A DNA stretch of 64,000 nucleotides from Cranoglanis bouderius. Lineage: Eukaryota > Chordata > Actinopteri > Siluriformes > Cranoglanididae. The DNA lies in NCBI GenBank assembly GCA_023630585.1, contig CM042568.1, positions 45,016 to 109,015 on the forward strand. Reading direction: 5' to 3'. The position numbers and the translations under genes are program-made. Below the pieces are notes generated by a model. The model searched no databases, had not been told where the DNA came from, and saw only the letters and a list, made by a program, of their open reading frames with translations. Below are positions 9,867 to 17,032 of this stretch, piece after piece (the stretch's first letter is position 1; every line of letters starts with the position of its first letter).

Positions 9867-11683
9867 TATTGAAGCCAGTGCTGGAGCATGTTTCTGGCTG
9901 TGTCCACCGTCCAGTGAATATGGTCACTTTCAGTGTGGAATTCTGATCTGGACAGGGCTGGGATATGTTTTAGATTGGCCGTAATATAGGTGTTAAGGGT
10001 GGTCAATTGTGTCTGTTCTTTTGTGGGGAGCATGCCTGAAAAGTTCACCTCTGGAACCCAAATTTGTGCCAGAGGGAACTTTTCTTTGGCTGCTCGTAAA
10101 GCTGCCTGCATCTGTTTGATGGCAGTGTCCTTGGCGTTCTGTGCCCGGCTATTAATTCCCAGCGAAAGGATGACATGTTCAACGTCGGTGGAGACAGCAT
10201 TTTTACTAATTACGGCCTCCATGTGTCTGAATGTGGCACCCGGATAGCTTTCTATTTGGAGGTCCGAGTTCTTAAATGGCGGGATTTTGGACAAATTGGA
10301 GTCCCCGATAATGAGCCATTTTTTCCGGACAGATAGCTTCCATTCGACCATTTTTCTGGGCGTGTTTATGTGTCTGTTCGGCCCGTCCTCCTGGGAGTCA
10401 CGTTGTACTCCCGAGGGTAGGCCGAATTCGACACTGAAGCGGGCCTGTGTGGCTGTCCTGAGGCTAGTGACCTTATCTGGGCTTAGGGTCACCCTTTGTG
10501 AGCCTGAATTGCCCTGTTCACACTCCCCTTGGTCCTCAATGAGGATGGGGTCTTGTTCCAGTCTGACACAGGGATTGGAACGCAAGTGAGGAGTGCGTCG
10601 TTCTTTTGGGGAGGCCGGGAGATTAAATGGCACATCTGATTGGCCGTCAGAGTCCTCCTCCCTAATAGGGGACCAATCGTTCAGTGGGTCTGTCATGGTG
10701 GATGCTGTTTTGGATGGATTTTTTACTGCTATAGGAGTGGGCATTTCTGAATGGGAGTGTGCATCTGACCCAGTGTGCACCAACGCCTGCACCGTAACGG
10801 TTGTAGCCGTCGCGTTTTCTGGGAGAGGAGGAGCCGGAGGGCAAGTTTGGGTCTCCGCTTCCTCCCTCCTCTCTTCAGAATCGGCAGCAGGAGCAGGGGT
10901 CTGCCATTTCTCCCCTACCAACATGTGAGCTTCGTGTATAGTTTTGTCTTTTAGCCTTTTGCCAATACCACGTTTAGCCCATAGGATGGCAGTATTAAAG
11001 CATTCTTCCCAGCCCTGGGAAGGAACATGCTGAAGCTTGGCCATTTCTTCCACCAGTGCATCATCATAATGATTCTTAAGAATCAGCATGGTGGTATAGG
11101 CCCAGTTTTTAGCATTGCCTTCAATAAGGGCTTGTGTTGTGGGGTTTGGCAAGGCTGGTTTGATGACCTCTGACAGGTGTTTCTCAATTTTATTAATTGC
11201 AGGCGGTTGATCCTGGCTAATGTTATTTTTGTGGTGCACTAATTTAATGATTTTAAAACAGGTACGGGTTTTTATTACAAAATCAGGGTCATCTGAATAG
11301 GCCTTGGGCTTTGTGTGTTGTCTCTGATATGTGTTCTTATTTTTCAGGAGTGAACGAACGGGCCACGTTCTGTTTTGCACCCTCTCCCTCGGTTCCTTCA
11401 TGAAGGATTTTGGCCTGGACATGAATGTATCAGGCCCAAAACGGGCCCGGGGTTCAAAAAATTGTGGTCTACCGGACCGCTGATAAGACTCATTACGGTA
11501 AGTCAGGGGCGCCCTCATGTGGCCCCCATATTTGACTGCGTCTGCATAGGAGAACACTGTTTCCCTCTGTGCATGACGCTCAGTGCTGCGGAATGAACGG
11601 GGCATAGGCCCGGCTGTGCCCTGAATGGCACGCCTGCGTCCACGGGTGACAACAGTCCAACCGTCTCTCTCTGGCAGAACCAT
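9857..11683 (-). CDS. ORF1 of E2: SGNH hydrolase-domain protein
   Basis: 608 aa from an ATG preceded in frame by a TGA, which fixes this as the natural start. GDS, PGA, GIN and DHIHW blocks are all present. The linker differs from the plus-strand copies by several substitutions and two small indels, yet the frame is kept. Confidence 0.86.
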   Translation of the reverse strand: MVLPERDGWTVVTRGRRRAIQGTAGPMPRSFRSTERHAQRETVFSYADAVKYGGHMRAPLTYRNESYQRSGRPQFFEPRARFGPDTFMSRPKSFMKEPRERVQNRTWPVRSLLKNKNTYQRQHTKPKAYSDDPDFVIKTRTCFKIIKLVHHKNNISQDQPPAINKIEKHLSEVIKPALPNPTTQALIEGNAKNWAYTTMLILKNHYDDALVEEMAKLQHVPSQGWEECFNTAILWAKRGIGKRLKDKTIHEAHMLVGEKWQTPAPAADSEERREEAETQTCPPAPPLPENATATTVTVQALVHTGSDAHSHSEMPTPIAVKNPSKTASTMTDPLNDWSPIREEDSDGQSDVPFNLPASPKERRTPHLRSNPCVRLEQDPILIEDQGECEQGNSGSQRVTLSPDKVTSLRTATQARFSVEFGLPSGVQRDSQEDGPNRHINTPRKMVEWKLSVRKKWLIIGDSNLSKIPPFKNSDLQIESYPGATFRHMEAVISKNAVSTDVEHVILSLGINSRAQNAKDTAIKQMQAALRAAKEKFPLAQIWVPEVNFSGMLPTKEQTQLTTLNTYITANLKHIPALSRSEFHTESDHIHWTVDTARNMLQHWLQYLN

Positions 11684-11898
11684 GTTTCAGAAATATTACT
11701 AAAATTTCCAAATGTGAAATTAAAGCAGGATTTGAAAAAATATATATATCAGGTAAGTATAACTCAATTTGTCTTGTGTGACTTTATGTAAAGGAAAAAA
11801 ATAAATAAATAAATCCAGATAAATGTGACTCAGTTGGTCTTGTGTGTCTTTTTTGTAATGTGTTAGATAAATGTTTTGAATTTGAAAGTATGGAAAAT

Positions 11899-11955
11899 GA
11901 ACAAGCCGTTGCAACGTTTCGGTTCTCTTGGAACCTTCTTCAGGCAGGCTTGTTC
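11899..11955 (-). ncRNA. Hammerhead-like ribozyme motif of E2
   Basis: 57 nt, same core; the stem II loop is CAAGA, a third loop variant alongside unchanged stem strands. Confidence 0.6.
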
Positions 11956-12138
11956 TGATTTGAAAAAATGTATATATATAAATTGAAATAGAAAAAATAA
12001 AGAAATGAAAATAAACAAATATAGGTTGAGGATCAGAATAATAGGCTTTGCAATGCAAAAAGTGTTATAGGCTTTCTCTCTCAGAGCTGGAAGCAGTGAA
12101 TAAAATTCTGAAGCCTCAGTTATCCCATTTTAAAGTGT

Positions 12139-12217
12139 GGGGGCGGGACTCAGTTCAAATGAGCCAATTGGAGCCTGTCCCTTGTTTTGGTTTGAAAAGA
12201 AACAGCTCACAGCCAAT
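12139..12217 (-). promoter_or_regulatory. CCAAT/GC-box promoter of E2
   Basis: GC box at 12139-12148; CCAAT at 12164-12168 and 12213-12217 on the plus strand. Confidence 0.45.
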
Positions 12218-12299
12218 CAGAAAAATAGCTGTCCCCTCAAACACCGTGGAAGGGCTTTTTTTGAATCTTTGAATATAAACAAATTGTGATATTAATGTT

Positions 12300-12367
12300 T
12301 TATATATATATATACACACACACACACATACACACATACACATACATACATATACATACACATACAC

Positions 12368-12404
<37 letters not shown>

Positions 12405-12425
12405 CACATATAATGTACATGTATA
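12300..12425. repeat. TA/CA microsatellite in the E2 leader
   Basis: Simple (TA)n and (CA)n tracts in the same leader position as in E1 and E5. Confidence 0.85.
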
Positions 12426-12635
12426 TTAAAAAAATAAAGGAATATATATTAAAAAATGTTATTATATTTAAATAAATATTTTAAATACTTGGGTTGCCAT
12501 AGCACTTGCCCCTAATTTAAATTCACCCATTTTCCATGTTCCTGTGTGTTTTATTATAATTAAAATTAATAAGCAGACTGATTATAAGATAAATTATGAA
12601 CAGTTGAGCTTACTGCCAACATGAGGCACAGGCTG

Positions 12636-13113
12636 ATTAGGTTTAGGAGTAAGGGTTAGCGGTTAGGGTTAGGGCTTAGGGTTAGGATTAGGGGATTAAG
12701 GTTAGGTTTAGCGTTTAGGGTTAGGGATTAGGATTAGGGTTAGGGGATTAAGGTTAGGATTAGGGTTAGGGCCTGAGGTTAGGGTTAGGGGATTAAGTTT
12801 AGGGTAGAGTTAGCGGTTAGGGTTAGGGCTTAGGGTTAGGATTAGGGGATTAGGGTTAGGATTAGGGATTAGGGTTAGGATTAGGGGATTAGGGTTAGGA
12901 TTAGGGCTTGAGGTTAGGGTTAGGGCTTGAGGTTAGGGTTAGGGGATTAAGGTTAGGATTAGGTTTAGGGTAGGGTTAGCGGTTAGGGTTAGGGCTTAGG
13001 GTTAGGATTAGGGGATTAAGGCTAGGATTAGGGTTAGGGAGTTGAGGTTAGGATTAGGGTTAGGGGATTGAGGTTAGGGTTAGGGGTTGAGATTAGGGTT
13101 AGGGGGTGTTTTA
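12636..13113 (-). repeat. Telomere-like 3' tail of E3
   Basis: TTAGGG-type degenerate array, about 480 bp, slightly longer than in E2 because one sub-block is repeated. Confidence 0.85.
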
Positions 13114-13169
13114 GGAGGGTGCGCTAACCCATGTGCACTGAGCCATCAATGTCGCTCACTCAACTGCAT

Positions 13170-13900
13170 TCACTTCTCATTCAGGCCTTGGGGGTATATA
13201 GTGCCCAATTTACTAATCCAAATTCTCTCTGCTCTTTTTCTCTGGGAGTGCGGACCACTGCGGGTCGGCCTGCAGGACCGTGACCGGAAGGATTCCCATC
13301 CGTGCTGAAGGAAATGTTGGACCAGGTAAGTATTTTTTCTTTTCCTTTCAGGATGTTGTGTTTGTGTTGTGTCATTCTGACCAGAATGGTGTTGCTCGTC
13401 TCTCTCCACATATTGGGCTCCACATTGTTTGCAGCTGATGAGATAAACACAGTTTTTGCTGTGTACCGTGCCCGAGCGGTGAGTATTGAAGACCTCTTTT
13501 GTGATTTTGTTTTGTATATACTCGTTCTGTTCCAAATATTGACCGTGATGTTTGGGTTTTGTGTTGTGAAGGGGATGGAGTTTGGCTCTAATGAGGTGGT
13601 CCTGTAAACTTTTGTTTTCTCCTGTATGCTGCAATAACTTTGTGGTCCTTAAATATTTGTGTTTGTCCCAATATGTGCTGGAAGTTAGATCTTACCTCTC
13701 TGGTCAGTTTCGTAGCGGCCGAGAGTGCGTCAGGGCAGAAGGCACACTGTTACCCTCCGCCTGGGCCCTTCTTACCAGGTAAGATTTAAAAACTTTCCTC
13801 AAGAAGGACCTGTTGTATCCTCTGGGCCTGAGTGCCTTGAAGAGGATCCGTGTCGCTTCTCTAAAGTCCCGTTCCTGGGTGCAAATGCGGCGGAACCTGA
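13170..13900 (-). pseudogene. ORF2 of E3, C-terminal fragment with frameshifts
   Basis: Homologous to the last 240 or so residues of ORF2. The frame breaks in the GIY-YIG region just after QYVGE, is off register in 13,181-13,450, and is disturbed again further upstream. The breaks are single-base gains and losses clustered beside the contig end, so they may be sequencing errors rather than true decay. Confidence 0.75.
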
Positions 13901-14000
13901 NNNNNNNNNNNNNNNNNNNNNNNNNNNNNNNNNNNNNNNNNNNNNNNNNNNNNNNNNNNNNNNNNNNNNNNNNNNNNNNNNNNNNNNNNNNNNNNNNNNN
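13901..14000. other. Assembly gap (100 N)
   Basis: Exactly 100 Ns, the usual placeholder for a gap of unknown size. The element array is on the minus strand to the left and on the plus strand to the right. Confidence 0.99.
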
Positions 14001-14217
14001 CCTAATCCTAACCCTAATCCCCTAATCCTAACCCTAAGCCCTAACCCTAACCGCTAACTCTTACCCTAAACTTAATCCCCTAACCCTAACCTCAGGCCCT
14101 AACCCTAATCCTAATCCCTAACCCTAACCGCTAACCCTTACCCTAAACCTAATCCCAACCTTAATCCCCTAACCCTAAGCCCTAACCCTAACCGCTAACC
14201 CTTACCCTAAACCTAAC
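14001..14217 (+). repeat. Telomere-like 3' tail of E4 (rest in the gap)
   Basis: CCCTAA-type array, the right-hand part of the tail of a plus-strand copy whose body is not assembled. Confidence 0.8.
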
Positions 14218-14454
14218 CAGCCCGTGCCTCATGTTGGCAGTAAGCTCAACTGTACAAAACTTATCTTACAATTAGTCTGCTTATTAATTTTAATTATAAT
14301 AAAACACACAGGAACATGGAAAAATGGGTGAATTTAAATTAGGGGCAAGTGCTGATGGCAACCCAAGTCCATTTAAAATATTTATTTAAATATAATAACA
14401 TTTTTTAATATATATTCCTTTATTTTTTTAATATACATGTACATTATATGTGTA

Positions 14455-14470
14455 TGTGTGTATATGTATG

Positions 14471-14501
<31 letters not shown>

Positions 14502-14545
14502 GTATATGTATATATGTATATATATATATATATAGATAGATAGAT
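14455..14545. repeat. TA/TG microsatellite in the E5 leader
   Basis: (TATG)n/(TA)n tract followed by GATA units. Its length varies between copies (about 19,937-20,027 in E6, 25,418-25,508 in E7, 30,888-30,990 in E8, 36,400-36,473 in E9 and 41,960-42,062 in E10). Confidence 0.85.
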
Positions 14546-14622
14546 ATAAAACATTAGGATTTTGTATTCAAAGATTCAAAAAATGCCCTTGCACAATTTT
14601 TGAAAAGACAGCTATATCTCTG

Positions 14623-14703
14623 ATTGGCTGGGAGCTGTTTCTTTTCAAACCAAAACAAGGGACAGGCTCCCATTGGCTCATTTTAACTGAGTCCCGCCCC
14701 CAC
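14623..14703 (+). promoter_or_regulatory. CCAAT/GC-box promoter of E5
   Basis: Two inverted CCAAT boxes in good NF-Y context (GATTGGCTG at 14622-14630 and CATTGGCTC at 14671-14679), 49 bp apart, are followed by a GC box (CCCGCCCCC around 14693-14702). The block is one of the few G+C-rich patches in an AT-rich leader and is kept in all nine leaders in the window. It lies about 200 bp 5' of the hammerhead-like motif and 480 bp 5' of ORF1. A role as the element's RNA polymerase II promoter is inference. Confidence 0.5.
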
Positions 14704-14904
14704 ACTTTAAATTATGACAACTGAGGCTGCAGAATTTTATTCACTGCTTCCAGCTCTGAGAGAGAAAGCCTCCAACACTTTGCATTTCAAAGCGTATTAT
14801 TTTGATCCTTAATCCACATTATTTTCATTTCATTTCTTTCCTTTTTGATTATTATTTTGATTCATTCAAGAACCCTTTTATATATATATTTTCTTTCGAA
14901 ATCA

Positions 14905-14961
14905 GAACAAGCCTGCCTGAAGAAGGTTCCAAGTGAACCGAAACGTTGCAACGGCTTGTTC
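14905..14961 (+). ncRNA. Hammerhead-like ribozyme motif of E5
   Basis: A closing stem GAACAAGCC/GGCTTGTTC (14905-14913 with 14953-14961) brackets a core of CTGAAGA (14917-14923), stem II GGTTC/GAACC (14925-14929 with 14935-14939), GAAA (14940-14943) and a self-complementary stem III (14944-14953). This is the order of a type I hammerhead, and Penelope-like elements are known to carry such motifs. Two features deviate: the base after stem III, expected to be U before the cleavage site, is G, and there are extra bases between the closing stem and CTGAAGA. Activity is therefore uncertain. Confidence 0.6.
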
Positions 14962-15179
14962 ATTTTGCAAATTTTCAAATTCAAAACATTTATCTGACAC
15001 ATTACAAAAAAGACACACAAGACCAATTGAGTCACATTTATCTGGATTTATTTATTTATTTTTTTCCTTTACCTAAAGTCACACAAGACAAATTGAGTTA
15101 TACTTACCTGATATATATATATTTTTTTCAAATCCTGCTTTAATTTCACATTTAGAAATTTCAGTAATTTTTCTGAAAC

Positions 15180-17000
15180 ATGGTTCTGCCAGAGAGAGAC
15201 GGTTGGACTGTTGTCACCCGTGGACGCAGGCGTGCCATTCAGGGCACAGCCGGGCCTAGGCCTCGTTCGTTCCGCAGCACTGAGCGTCATGCACAGAGGG
15301 AGAGAGTATTTTCCTATGCAGACGCAGTTAAATATGGAGGCCACATGAGGGCGCCTCCGATTTACCATACTGAGTCCTATCAGCGGTCTGGCAGACCACA
15401 ATGTTTTGAACCCCGGGCCCGTTTTGGGCCCGATACATTTATGTCCAGACATACTTCCTTCATGAAGAGACCAAGGGAGAGGGTGCAGAACAGCACGTGG
15501 CCCCTTCATTCACACCTGAAACAGAAAAACACATATCAGAGACAAAACACAAAGCCCAAAACCTATTCGGATGATCCTGATTTTGTAATGAAAACCCGTA
15601 CCTTATTTAAAATTATCAAATTAGTGCACCACAAAAATAATATTGGCCAGGAACAGCCTCCTGCAATTAACAAAATTGAAAAGCACCTGTCAGAGGTCAT
15701 CAAACCAGCTTTGCCCAACCCCACGACACAAGCCCTTATTGAGGGCAATGCCAAAAACTGGGCCTATACCACCATGCTGATTCTTAAACAGCATTATGAA
15801 GACGCACTGGTGGAAGAAATGGCCAAACTTCAGCATGTTCCTCCCCAGGGCTGGGAGGAATGCTTCAATACTGCCATCGTGTGGGCTAAACGAGGCATTG
15901 GCAAAAGGCTAAAAGACAAGACAATACACGAGGCTCACAAGTTGGTGGGAGAGAAATGGCAGACCCCTACTACCGATTCTGGTAAGAGGAGGGAGGAAGC
16001 GGAGACCCAAGACTGCCCTCCTGCTCCTCCTCTCCCAGAAAACGTGACGGCTAAAACCGTTACGGTGCAGGCATTGGTGCACACGGGGTTGGATGTACAC
16101 TCCCATTCGGAAATGTCCACCCCGATAGTAATTGAAAAGCCATCTAAGACAGTATCCACCATGACAGACCCACTGAACGAGTGGTCCCCTATCAGAGAGG
16201 AGGACTCGGACAGCCAATCAGGGGTGGCGTTTAATCTCCCGGCCTCCCCAAAAGAAAAACGCACTCCTCACTTACGTTCCAACCCCTGTGTCAGACAAGA
16301 ACAAGACCTCGTCCTCATCGAGGACCAAGAGGAGTGCGAACAGGTTAATTGTGGCTCACAAAGGGTGACCCTAAGCCCCGACAAGGTCACTAGCCTTAGG
16401 ACAGCCACACAGGCCCGCTTCAGTGTCGAATTCGGCCTACCTTCTGGGGTACAGCGTGACTCCCAGGAGGACGGGCCGAATAGACACATAAACACGCCTA
16501 GAAAAATGGTTGAATGGAAGCTCACTGTCCGGAAAAAATGGCTCATTATTGGGGACTCCAATCTATCCAAAATCCCACCGTTCAAAAACTCGGACCTCCA
16601 AATAGAAAGCTATCCGGGTGCCACGTTCAGGCACATGGAGGCCGTGATCAATAAAAACGCTGTCTCCACAGATGTGGAACACGTGGTGTTATCGCTGGGC
16701 ATCAACAGCCGGACACAGAACGCCAAAGACACCGCGATTAAACAGATGCAGGCGGCTTTACGAGCGGCTAAAGAAAAGTTCCCTCTGGCACAAATTTGGG
16801 TTCCAGAGGTGAACTTTTCAGGCATGCTCCCAACAAAAGAACAGACACAATTGACCACCCTTAACACCTATATTACGGCCAATCTGAAACATATCCCAGC
16901 CCTGTCCAGATCAGAATTCCACACCGAAAGTGACCATATTCACTGGACGGTGGAAACAGCCAGAAACATGCTCCAGCACTGGCTTCAATATTTAAATTAA
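15180..17000 (+). CDS. ORF1 of E5: SGNH hydrolase-domain protein
   Basis: 606 aa; the ATG follows an in-frame TGA in the leader. Layout: basic, arginine-rich N-terminus (1-130), suggesting nucleic-acid binding; a conserved, probably helical region (130-265); an acidic Pro/Ser-rich linker (265-450) that varies between copies; and an SGNH hydrolase domain (450-606). The domain shows block I IGDSN (catalytic Ser near 460), block II YPGAT, block III LGIN and block V SDHIHW (Asp/His near 584), so the active site looks complete. SGNH esterase domains are known in ORF1 of some LINEs and in other retroelements; the substrate is unknown. The stop codon abuts the frameshift site. Confidence 0.87.
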   Translation: MVLPERDGWTVVTRGRRRAIQGTAGPRPRSFRSTERHAQRERVFSYADAVKYGGHMRAPPIYHTESYQRSGRPQCFEPRARFGPDTFMSRHTSFMKRPRERVQNSTWPLHSHLKQKNTYQRQNTKPKTYSDDPDFVMKTRTLFKIIKLVHHKNNIGQEQPPAINKIEKHLSEVIKPALPNPTTQALIEGNAKNWAYTTMLILKQHYEDALVEEMAKLQHVPPQGWEECFNTAIVWAKRGIGKRLKDKTIHEAHKLVGEKWQTPTTDSGKRREEAETQDCPPAPPLPENVTAKTVTVQALVHTGLDVHSHSEMSTPIVIEKPSKTVSTMTDPLNEWSPIREEDSDSQSGVAFNLPASPKEKRTPHLRSNPCVRQEQDLVLIEDQEECEQVNCGSQRVTLSPDKVTSLRTATQARFSVEFGLPSGVQRDSQEDGPNRHINTPRKMVEWKLTVRKKWLIIGDSNLSKIPPFKNSDLQIESYPGATFRHMEAVINKNAVSTDVEHVVLSLGINSRTQNAKDTAIKQMQAALRAAKEKFPLAQIWVPEVNFSGMLPTKEQTQLTTLNTYITANLKHIPALSRSEFHTESDHIHWTVETARNMLQHWLQYLN

Positions 17001-17032
17001 ATCTCCCCACAAGCCTGCATGCACAGGAGGGG
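16991..17032 (+). promoter_or_regulatory. -1 frameshift signal of E5
   Basis: The slippery heptamer T TTA AAT (16991-16997, read in ORF1 phase) is followed at once by the ORF1 TAA (16998-17000). After a 6-nt spacer comes a stem TCCCC/GGGGA enclosing a CCTG/CAGG hairpin with loop CATGCA. The -1 frame starting at TTT AAA TTA is open and continues into ORF2 without a stop. Confidence 0.72.

Larger units (their letters stand above)
7145..12635 (-). mobile_element. Penelope-like element copy E2, full unit
   Basis: A complete minus-strand unit: leader 11684-12635, hammerhead-like motif 11899-11955, ORF1 9857-11683, ORF2 7662-9866 by frameshift, telomere-like tail 7145-7602. Both ORFs are open. Confidence 0.88.
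12636..13900 (-). mobile_element. Penelope-like element copy E3 (3' part, cut by assembly gap)
   Basis: The telomere-like tail (12636-13113) and the C-terminal part of ORF2 of a minus-strand copy. The rest is hidden in the N run. Compared with its sisters this stretch has an unusual number of one- and two-base indels, including in the tail flank and the GIY-YIG region. Confidence 0.82.

Noticed and set aside
14001..14217. A true chromosome end or interstitial telomere
   Set aside because: The repeats are degenerate, recur at a fixed place in each 5.48-kb unit, and the locus continues into host genes; they are part of the element.
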